Assembly: GCA_903914045.1 (NCBI GenBank)
Contig: CAIWNO010000476.1
Coordinates: forward strand, 1 to 5,179
DNA from: an uncultured bacterium
Lineage (GTDB): Bacteria > Planctomycetota > Phycisphaerae > Phycisphaerales > SM1A02
DNA length: 5,179 nucleotides
Reading direction: 5' to 3'
A model generated the notes under the pieces. That model was not told the origin of the DNA and made no database searches. It worked only from the letters and a program-made list of their open reading frames with translations. The translations under genes and the position numbers were made by a program. Shown in pieces: positions 1 through 5,179 of this stretch (position 1 is its first letter; the number at the start of each line of letters is the position of its first letter).

Positions 1-888
1 CATCATGAGGTGACGACTGATGTCCAGCACCGCCGGTCCTGAAAGACCAAAGTGCGTGAACAACATGGAGTCGGTGAATGAAACAATGTGCTTGCCAGTG
101 CCCGAGACAACGCGGACTTCGGCGTTCAGCGTAAGACCACTAAGCGTGCGAACCCAATGGTGCGCGTCGCAAACCAATGGAACAAGCGAGGGAATGACAT
201 GTTGTGTCACCGTGTGCCCCAAGCATTTTGCAAGTTCTAAACCAAGGCCATCAGAGCCTGACTTGGGCAAACTTTTCCCGCCGCTGCACAGCGCAACCGT
301 GCGCGCGCGCAAGGCGCCCCAAGAGCCAGCGACTTCAAATCCGCCATGTGGTAGCGGAGTAATCGTTTGCACGCGCATGGGACTGCGAATATCCACGCCC
401 ACATCATGCGCGGCTTGCAGCAGCGCGTTTAGAACAGTGTGCGCATCGTCGGTGGTTGGAAATAATTTTCCGGTTTCCTCTTGCTTCAACTCAACGCCCA
501 GTTGATTGAAGAACTTCACGCAATCAGAAACCGTGAAGCGCGACAGCACGCGGCGAATAGCGGCGGGGGTGCTGCCGGCGTAGTCCTGCTCGCGCACCGC
601 GTGATGCGTCACATTGCAGCGACCGCCGCCGGCCACCAGAATTTTAATTCCAATGCGCGGCGCGCCATCAAGGGCCACCACCCGCAACGCGCGGGTTGTG
701 TCGTGGCGAAGTTCTGGTGGGTCAACTCCGCGCGTGTGATCAATATTGGCTGAGGCGCTTGAATAGGAAGACGCGTTGGCGCAACCAGTTCGAGCGGCGT
801 AAATAGCGGTCATTAATCCAGCGGCGCCCGCGCCAATAACTGCAATATCCGCTTCAAATACAGGCGTTTTCGCTGATACGTCGCTCAT
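1..888 (-). CDS. HI0933/BaiN-type NAD(P)/FAD-dependent oxidoreductase, C-terminus cut off by window edge
   Basis: The 296 residues from the ATG at 888 to the left edge are open, and the end of the gene lies outside the window. The protein is a cytosolic flavoprotein of the HI0933 (BaiN/YhiN) family, whose members are usually about 400 residues, so roughly three quarters is present. Visible motifs are the dinucleotide-binding GAGAAG at residues 19-24, AGGGRCNVTH at 86-95, LFPTTDDA at 142-149, the second FAD-contact stretch SGGKSLPKSGSDGLG at 202-216, and FTHFGLSGPAVLDISR at 277-292. All are family hallmarks. The true substrate is unknown for most members. Compared with the family pattern there are about 34 extra residues (36-69) between the first Rossmann helix and the second strand, and that strand ends in LDG rather than the usual acidic LE. 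The start overlaps the stop of the small upstream gene by one base (TGATG) and has no Shine-Dalgarno site of its own, suggesting translational coupling. The family call is firm; a role in iron metabolism is inference from position. Confidence 0.93.
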   Translation of the reverse strand, partial: MSDVSAKTPVFEADIAVIGAGAAGLMTAIYAARTGCANASSYSSASANIDHTRGVDPPELRHDTTRALRVVALDGAPRIGIKILVAGGGRCNVTHHAVREQDYAGSTPAAIRRVLSRFTVSDCVKFFNQLGVELKQEETGKLFPTTDDAHTVLNALLQAAHDVGVDIRSPMRVQTITPLPHGGFEVAGSWGALRARTVALCSGGKSLPKSGSDGLGLELAKCLGHTVTQHVIPSLVPLVCDAHHWVRTLSGLTLNAEVRVVSGTGKHIVSFTDSMLFTHFGLSGPAVLDISRHLMM

Positions 889-1094
889 CAATTGGCTTCG
901 CCACCAGCACGCTTTGCGTCTTTGGAAATGGTCAGTGGCGTGAGCTTGGGTTTCTTCACGCTAGGGCTTGCGGTGCAACTGGGACATGATGGCGACGCGC
1001 CCTTCTTATTTGGAAGCAGTGGTCGAAGCACCGCGTACAAACCGGCAAGTGCCACCAACGAGACAATCCAAAATTGAAATTCATTCCACGGCAT
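888..1094 (-). CDS. FeoB-associated small Cys-containing membrane protein
   Basis: This 68-residue protein has one N-terminal membrane segment (about residues 8-27, FWIVSLVALAGLYAVL), then a basic stretch with PNKK, a CPSC motif at residues 37-40 and a polar, Lys-rich tail. A tiny protein with an N-terminal transmembrane helix followed by a Cys-containing tail directly after feoB matches the FeoB-associated Cys-rich membrane protein family (PF12669-like). Those proteins are commonly about 45-75 residues and have no established biochemical role; a structural, metal-handling or redox function near the FeoB pore has been proposed. Only two cysteines are present, fewer than in many members, and the tail after them is longer. 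The ATG directly follows the feoB TAA with no spacer. A strong Shine-Dalgarno site lies inside the last feoB codons, and the stop overlaps the start of the downstream flavoprotein gene. That the gene is real is well supported; the family name rests on size, topology, Cys motif and location. Confidence 0.8.
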   Translation of the reverse strand: MPWNEFQFWIVSLVALAGLYAVLRPLLPNKKGASPSCPSCTASPSVKKPKLTPLTISKDAKRAGGEAN

Positions 1095-3116
1095 TTACAA
1101 TCCTCCTGTCAAAAGTATTTCTCGAACAATCCACGCCATGCCCCATGCCAATCCGCTCATCCACACAAATTGCAGAAGTGGCCATTTCCATGATTGAGTT
1201 TCGCGGCGCACCAACGCAAGCGTAGGAAGACATTGCATGGCCAGCGTGAAGAACACCAACAGCGACGCGGCGGTTGGAATGGTGAACAACAAGGTTCCAT
1301 CGGCGCGGCGATTTTGCGAAAGCTTTTCAAGCAGTGATGATTCGTCGTTGGAATCAGTGGATGAAATAATCATGAGCGTACTGACGAACACTTCGCGCGC
1401 TAGAAAACTGGTCAGCACCGCCACCGTAAGTTGGTGGTCAAATCCAAGCGGACGGAAAAGTGGCTCGGCAATGACCCCAATTTTTCCAGCCATGGAGCCA
1501 AGTTGTTGATCTCTTGCTTCCTGCAAATTGGCTTGATTTTCAAGCGATTTCACAACTTCTGGATTGACGTTTGCTTGTCGCGCCACCACACTTGTTTCGG
1601 CGCGCATTTTCAACACTTCAACCGATGGCGCGACTTTGGGATACGCGCTGAGCCACCACATGACAACACAAATGGCCAAGATCATGGTGCCCGCGTTCTT
1701 AATGAACAACACTCCGCGGTCATACATGACCCACAATGCAATTTTAATGCTGGGCTTGCGGTACGGCGGCATCTCCAACAACATTGGACGCGCCGGACCC
1801 TTGAGCAATGTGCGACGAACAAGAAACGCGCTGAGCAATCCCGCAATGGCTCCGGTGGCGTAGCAACCAACAAACGCCAAGCCCGCAAGCCACGGTCGTC
1901 CTGCGAAGAGCAACGAGATAAGTAACACATAGACCGGCAAGCGCGCGGTGCAACTCATGAATGGCGCAACAAGAATTGTGGCAAGACGGTCCTTGACATC
2001 TGGAATAAGACGCGTGGACATAATGCCTGGCAACGCGCACGCGTGGCTGGAAAGAAGTGGCACAAACGCTTGCCCAGGCAAGCCAAAGCGGCGCATGAAT
2101 TTGTCGGCGGCGAAGGCGGCGCGCGCCAAATAGCCGGAATCTTCCAGCAATGACAACAGAAAGAAAAGTAGGCAAATTTGCGGTAAAAACACAACAGTTC
2201 CAGCGATGCCGCCAATAATTCCGTCCACGCATAAGTCTCGCAGCGGGCCCTCTGGAAATGTTCCGCGCACCCAATCGCCCGCCGTACCAAAGATAAAGTC
2301 AAGCGCGTTCATGGGAAATTGAGCCAGCCAAAAAATACTGGCGAACAGCAGGCTCATCACCAGAATAAATGCGGCGAGTCCAGCGACAGGGTGCGTAAGC
2401 GCGCGGTCAACGCGCTCACTCACTCGGCTATTTGCCGACATGCGCCCGCTGGCGACCTCAGCAAGCACATCGTTGGCCCACTTCGCCAAGTCCGACTCGC
2501 TGGCAGTTGAAGCAGGCAAATGATGAAGGCGTTCTTCAAATGCTTCCAGTGAAATTCCATGCAGCGCCGCCCGCAATACCGCGTCAGCAAGTTCGCTTAC
2601 GCCCTCGCCCGTGCGACCACTGGTAATCACAACGGCGCATCCCAAACATTCCGAAAGCGCCGCGGCGTTCACGCTGAAACCTTTTCGCCGAGCGTCATCG
2701 CTTAGCGTGACGGCGATCACGCATGGCATTTTTCTGCGCAACGCGTGCGAAGCGAAGCGCAATGACCTGGAAAAATTGGTGGCGTCGGCGATAATCACCG
2801 CGACATCCGGCGCAACATCTCCAATGCGGCCATCCAAACAATCGCGGCACAATTTGCTTTCGGGAACCTCTAGGCTCAATCCATAGATGCCTGGAAGATC
2901 CATGATTTCAAGTGATCCATGGGTGGCGTTGGCTACTCCAACTCGACTCTCCACGGTGGTGCCTGGAATATTCGCGGTGCGCGCGCGCGAGCCACACAAC
3001 CTATTGAACAAGGTGGTCTTGCCCGTGTTAGGCTGACCCAACAATGCCGCACGCGGCGGACGCTCGGTGGAGTACACCCGCTCCAGTTCAATGTCTTCAG
3101 GCTGCTGGGCAGCCAT
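1095..3116 (-). CDS. feoB: Ferrous iron transport protein B (Fe(II) permease with N-terminal G domain)
   Basis: This complete 673-residue inner-membrane FeoB imports Fe(II), driven or gated by nucleotide hydrolysis in its cytosolic G domain. G-domain motifs visible are G1 GQPNTGKTT (27-35), G2 IPGTT (50-54), G3 DLPG (73-76) and G5 TSG (165-167). The G4 position reads TLSD (137-140) instead of NxxD. A helical linker (about 185-240) leads to the membrane part. It contains FLPQ...LLEDSGYLARAAF (310-335), the first Gate motif in the form HACALPGIM (358-366) and the second MSCTARLPVY (387-396). Further on come PLGFDHQ (556-562), LAREVFVSTL (572-581) and CLPTLALVRRET (629-640). Cys 360, 389 and 629 align with the conserved pore cysteines. 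A soluble loop occupies about 498-545. The first 20 nt overlap the end of feoA and there is no clear Shine-Dalgarno site before the ATG, so coupling to feoA is likely. The 673-residue length is normal to slightly short (E. coli FeoB is 773). No Fur-box-like sequence was recognised upstream. Confidence 0.97.
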   Translation of the reverse strand: MAAQQPEDIELERVYSTERPPRAALLGQPNTGKTTLFNRLCGSRARTANIPGTTVESRVGVANATHGSLEIMDLPGIYGLSLEVPESKLCRDCLDGRIGDVAPDVAVIIADATNFSRSLRFASHALRRKMPCVIAVTLSDDARRKGFSVNAAALSECLGCAVVITSGRTGEGVSELADAVLRAALHGISLEAFEERLHHLPASTASESDLAKWANDVLAEVASGRMSANSRVSERVDRALTHPVAGLAAFILVMSLLFASIFWLAQFPMNALDFIFGTAGDWVRGTFPEGPLRDLCVDGIIGGIAGTVVFLPQICLLFFLLSLLEDSGYLARAAFAADKFMRRFGLPGQAFVPLLSSHACALPGIMSTRLIPDVKDRLATILVAPFMSCTARLPVYVLLISLLFAGRPWLAGLAFVGCYATGAIAGLLSAFLVRRTLLKGPARPMLLEMPPYRKPSIKIALWVMYDRGVLFIKNAGTMILAICVVMWWLSAYPKVAPSVEVLKMRAETSVVARQANVNPEVVKSLENQANLQEARDQQLGSMAGKIGVIAEPLFRPLGFDHQLTVAVLTSFLAREVFVSTLMIISSTDSNDESSLLEKLSQNRRADGTLLFTIPTAASLLVFFTLAMQCLPTLALVRRETQSWKWPLLQFVWMSGLAWGMAWIVREILLTGGL
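1101..1107 (-). promoter_or_regulatory. Strong Shine-Dalgarno site for the small FeoB-associated protein, embedded in the end of feoB
   Basis: On the minus strand these bases read AGGAGGA, with six bases between them and the ATG at 1094. They lie within the last feoB codons (Thr-Gly-Gly-Leu-stop). This is the only textbook ribosome-binding site I can see in the window, and it supports the 68-residue gene as real and separately translated. Confidence 0.85.
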
Positions 3117-3396
3117 CGCAGGGTTTCACAAAAACTTTGCTGGCCACGGACCCACACAAGCCAACGCGCGTTCGCTCCACTTCAATAATGCATGGCGCGC
3201 CAGCTTTGCACACTTTTAATTCGCATGATTCATGAATTCCCATGGCGCGCAGCAAGCAGCGATCGGCGTCGGCGAGCGAGATCAATGATTCGGCGTCAAT
3301 CACGGCGCGTTGTCCACGTGACAATTGAGTCAGTGGAATGCGCCCTCCACTATGTGGACCGTTGTTGGATTGAGTTTGTGGAATAAAAACCATCAT
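3097..3396 (-). CDS. feoA: Ferrous iron transport protein A, SH3-like cytosolic partner of FeoB
   Basis: This small cytosolic protein has the FeoA SH3-like domain. The pattern IPLTQLSRGQRAVI, then a helix with ADRCLLRAMGIHESCEL, then VCKAGAPCIIEVERTRVGLCGSVASKVFV follows the family order (PLxxLxxGxxxxI, then RLxxMGhhxGxxhxV, then PxxhxhxxxxhxLxxxxAxxhxV). FeoA interacts with FeoB and is needed for full Fe(II) uptake in E. coli and others. From the ATG at 3396 the protein has 99 residues; an ATG at 3393 or a GTG at 3420 (107 residues) is equally possible, because none has a clear Shine-Dalgarno site and the domain begins well inside. The stop lies 20 nt inside feoB. It has seven cysteines, including a C-terminal CDGC just after the last predicted strand, which is unusual for FeoA. 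The part coding for the final Cys-Pro-Ala-Ala overlaps the beginning of feoB. Confidence 0.88.
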   Translation of the reverse strand: MMVFIPQTQSNNGPHSGGRIPLTQLSRGQRAVIDAESLISLADADRCLLRAMGIHESCELKVCKAGAPCIIEVERTRVGLCGSVASKVFVKPCDGCPAA

Positions 3397-3467
3397 GTTG
3401 TAGTGTATAAGTGTCGCCACAATCGAGCAAGAACAATTTCAAATGGTTCATGCGGCGTTTGCAGCAA

Positions 3468-4226
3468 CTATTTTATTTCATTCGGGACTAGCGACGAACT
3501 TTTTTCTGGAAAGAGACGCAGGCAATTTAATTTGTACCTGAATGTCACGCACGGACCAACCAATGGCGGATTGTCAAACGTATTTGGTTCGATCATGTCC
3601 GGATTCAACTCCAGGACCGGTTCAAGTGACGCGTTCAAAGTCCAGATCACATCTCGATCTGGCACGGTGCTTCCAAGCTGCGGGGCGTTGCTCTTCAGAA
3701 TTGTGCAGTTGGCGACACGGCCAAAATTTCTTTTGTTGTCAGCAGAGACGCACTGAAATTCAAATGATTGGTTGGGTCCATTCGTCGCGCCAATATGGGT
3801 GATCCGTCCGCGCCAAACAATTGGAAATTTATTGCGGTTCATTGGTTCAAGCCAATCCTTGGCTTTGGACAGGTACAACTGTCGAACCGATTTCGTGTCT
3901 TTCGGCAGGGGAAGCGCCACGTTTTTCTTGGTCAAATCCTCCGTAAATTTTTTCTGGCAGAAATCAAGAACCGCGATTGGATTTCCCATTAATTCGGTGG
4001 TGGCGTCCGCGTGTGTTGGAGTGCTTGGAGCAACCACGGTTGGTGTGCCTGTGGCGCGCTCAAGTTCCTGAATGCGAATTTTGGCTGCCGCAAGTTCATC
4101 GCGCAACTTTTGATTTTCCGTTTGAGCGTCCTGCAATTTTTGGGCGTCCGTCGAAGATTGGAACATGGCGCCAGCGTTGTGGCTTACGAACGCGCACAGA
4201 AGAGTGCAAATAAGAATGGCTTTCAT
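3468..4226 (-). CDS. Hypothetical exported protein with coiled coil and beta-rich C-terminal domain
   Basis: I do not recognise a named family in this 252-residue protein. Residues 1-20 form a Sec signal peptide: Lys2, hydrophobic ILICTLLCAFV, and a cleavage-compatible AGA before Met21. Cys11 is not in a convincing lipobox, so it is probably not a lipoprotein. Residues 28-58 form a coiled coil with hydrophobic or small residues in heptad spacing (L31, A34, N38, L41, L45, A48, I52, L55). A Thr/Pro/Ala-rich linker (60-78) leads to a globular part with five cysteines (90, 159, 174, 226, 235). Within it, FPIVWRGRITHI (134-145), FEFQCVS (156-162), VANCTIL (171-177), GSTVP (185-189) and DVIWTLNASL (192-201) alternate as short beta strands, loosely like an OB fold. 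The ATG at 4226 is preferred because it begins the signal peptide, with a weak AGGA 10 nt upstream. The gene reads toward feoA with a gap of 47-71 nt, depending on the feoA start, and no clear terminator between, so readthrough into feoA is possible. Confidence 0.82.
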   Translation of the reverse strand: MKAILICTLLCAFVSHNAGAMFQSSTDAQKLQDAQTENQKLRDELAAAKIRIQELERATGTPTVVAPSTPTHADATTELMGNPIAVLDFCQKKFTEDLTKKNVALPLPKDTKSVRQLYLSKAKDWLEPMNRNKFPIVWRGRITHIGATNGPNQSFEFQCVSADNKRNFGRVANCTILKSNAPQLGSTVPDRDVIWTLNASLEPVLELNPDMIEPNTFDNPPLVGPCVTFRYKLNCLRLFPEKSSSLVPNEIK

Positions 4227-4283
4227 ATGGTTTCAATCCTACACATTCAAATTTGAAAATGGTTTGTTGGCTATCCTTCAAGC
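4227..4283. promoter_or_regulatory. Divergent intergenic spacer, expected to hold promoters for both flanking genes
   Basis: This 57-nt AT-rich spacer separates the starts of the exported-protein gene (minus) and the membrane-anchored gene (plus). Both directions must be transcribed from here or from within the opposite gene. I could not assign convincing -35/-10 pairs with normal spacing in either direction. A TTGAAA hexamer at 4253-4258 resembles a -35 element on the plus strand, but no -10 lies at 16-18 nt from it. The plus-strand gene lacks a Shine-Dalgarno site. Confidence 0.5.
4246..4257. repeat. Perfect 12-bp palindrome TTCAAATTTGAA in the divergent spacer
   Basis: The twelve bases equal their own reverse complement, and the symmetry breaks immediately outside. 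The site sits between two divergent starts, about 20 nt from one ATG and 26 nt from the other, where a dimeric regulator could affect both. It does not resemble the Fur or DtxR/IdeR consensus. A short AT-rich palindrome can also arise by chance. Confidence 0.45.
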
Positions 4284-5179
4284 ATGACCGCAGTCCATCA
4301 ACTGGTTGAGCGCGCGCGTCGAAGATTGCAAGTGAGTCAATCACTTGAAGTCGCCGCGTTGGCATTGCCTGTGGCGTGTGGGGCAATGGTGTTCTCTATC
4401 GTTCTTCTTCGATTGTTTTTCCAAGGGCGCGTCCTTGTGCCTTGGTCCGAATTCAACATCATGATCGCCATTGGTGTGACTGTGTTTGCCGCATGTTTCG
4501 CGCTGCTTGTTTCACGTCGCGGTTGGCCAACGCGCGCCAACGCCGCCGCTCAATTGGACGAGCGATTGAACTTAGCCAGTCGAATGTCAACCGCCTTGTC
4601 CGTGCAGTCGCGCTCTGATGATTTTTCCAAAGCCGCGGTGGCGGACGCGAACCGAGTTGCGCTGGATATGAAAACAAAAAACATGGTGGCGCGCGCGTTC
4701 GCATTCCACTTTGACGGTCAATGGAAATTCAACGCCGTTCCCGCGCTCCTTGTCGCGGCCGCATGGCTGTTCATTCCGACATGGAATGGCTCCTCCTACC
4801 AAAAAGATTCGCAGTCGCAGCAGGACGCGGCCTCGCTTGAAAAAGCCGTCGCCGCGGAAATAAATTTGCGCGACGCCATGAAAAGCGCGATGGAAGTTGC
4901 GGCGCTCGATGAATCCATCGCGAACGCTTTGGAGTCATCACATGAACTGCTTGATAGCGCGCGCCAGCAAACTGCCACGCCCGCCGAGCGCGAGGCGCGC
5001 GCATTTGCGCAACAGGCGTTGTTGACGGCGGCGCTTGAAAAAGCCAGCCAGTCCGAGTCGTTGGACTCCAATGAATCGCTTCAGGACGCGCTGAAGGAAT
5101 TGGCGTTGGAGCCAGGGCCCGAGCGCGAATTGTTGGCGGCCCTAAAGCGCGGTGATTTTGAAGCGGCGGCCAAAGAGGC
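4284..5179 (+). CDS. Membrane-anchored helical protein, DUF4175-like N-terminal region, C-terminus cut off by window edge
   Basis: The frame is open from the ATG at 4284 to the right edge (298 full codons). An in-frame stop at 4254-4256 with no start codon between makes this ATG the only plausible start. Three hydrophobic segments are visible: residues 22-46, 57-77 and 149-165. Between the second and third, AAAQLDERLNLASRMSTAL (87-105), then FSKAAVADANRVA (114-126) and FAFHFDGQWKF (139-149), match a pattern I associate with large DUF4175-like proteins of planctomycetes, Bacteroidetes and Acidobacteria. In that pattern, DERxxLxxRLxTAL and AxxxDAxxxA stretches precede a third helix. After residue 170 the chain is Gln-, Ala- and Glu-rich, almost entirely helical and probably periplasmic (KAVAAEINLRDAMKSAMEVA and onward). 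Such genes often sit next to MoxR/BatA-type gene sets, but no such neighbour is visible here. Function unknown. There is no Shine-Dalgarno site. The reading frame is very likely real because it is long and shows normal codon use; the family name is a suggestion. Confidence 0.8.
   Translation, partial: MTAVHQLVERARRRLQVSQSLEVAALALPVACGAMVFSIVLLRLFFQGRVLVPWSEFNIMIAIGVTVFAACFALLVSRRGWPTRANAAAQLDERLNLASRMSTALSVQSRSDDFSKAAVADANRVALDMKTKNMVARAFAFHFDGQWKFNAVPALLVAAAWLFIPTWNGSSYQKDSQSQQDAASLEKAVAAEINLRDAMKSAMEVAALDESIANALESSHELLDSARQQTATPAEREARAFAQQALLTAALEKASQSESLDSNESLQDALKELALEPGPERELLAALKRGDFEAAAKE

Noticed and set aside
298..311. Alternating GC runs (GTGCGCGCGCGC), also near 2979-2991, possible Z-DNA or a repeat element
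   Set aside because: They fall inside coding frames as consecutive Ala/Arg codons and reflect the GCG/CGC codon preference of this genome.
20..753. Plus-strand open frames of 161 and 90 codons over the left end
   Set aside because: They lie opposite the oxidoreductase frame, which carries full family motifs; the plus-strand translations look like no protein family and are antisense shadows.
3391..3440. Possible promoter directly before feoA (TTGCTC and TATACA on the minus strand) that would start a nearly leaderless transcript at the ATG near 3396
   Set aside because: The spacing between the hexamers is only about 15 nt and both match consensus poorly; not enough to call a promoter.
3421..3467. 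Possible terminator or Fur box between the exported-protein gene and feoA
   Set aside because: No stable GC hairpin followed by a T run on the minus strand, and no recognisable GATAATGATAATCATTATC-like sequence.
4337..5071. Minus-strand open frames opposite the right-hand gene
   Set aside because: Arg- and Ser-rich low-quality translations opposite a continuous plus-strand frame with membrane segments; shadows of GC-rich coding DNA.

Overview
This is most likely a chromosomal window from an uncultured Gram-negative-type bacterium with intermediate GC content and frequent GCG and CGC codons. A member of the Planctomycetota, Phycisphaerae-like, is a tentative guess. It rests on the style of the FeoB and flavoprotein sequences, the scarcity of Shine-Dalgarno sites, and a large membrane-anchored protein resembling DUF4175-type planctomycete and Bacteroidetes proteins. 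No rRNA or other taxonomic marker is present.

Layout. Positions 1-3396 (minus strand, read right to left) hold a tight four-gene cluster. It runs FeoA, then FeoB (ferrous-iron permease with an N-terminal G domain), then a 68-residue FeoB-associated single-pass membrane protein with a CPSC motif, then a HI0933/BaiN-type FAD-dependent oxidoreductase that runs off the left edge. The first two genes overlap by 20 nt. The second and third abut with no gap, and a perfect Shine-Dalgarno site lies inside the end of feoB. The third and fourth overlap by one base (TGATG). This argues for one co-transcribed, translationally coupled Fe(II)-uptake operon that includes a flavoprotein.

Positions 3468-4226 (minus strand, upstream of feoA in the same direction) encode an unrecognised exported protein with a signal peptide, a short coiled coil and a beta-rich C-terminal domain. 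A 57-nt divergent spacer (4227-4283), carrying a perfect 12-bp palindrome, separates it from a plus-strand gene at 4284. That gene encodes a membrane-anchored, helix-rich protein that runs off the right edge.

How they work together. FeoB would carry Fe(II) across the inner membrane, FeoA would act as its cytosolic SH3-like partner, and the small Cys protein probably sits beside FeoB. The flavoprotein could be a redox partner, but only its position suggests that. The most notable sequence oddities are a non-canonical G4 motif in FeoB (TLSD instead of NxxD), a Cys-rich FeoA tail, and an insertion of about 34 residues in the FAD-binding fold of the oxidoreductase. I see no mobile element, CRISPR array, RNA gene or defence system.
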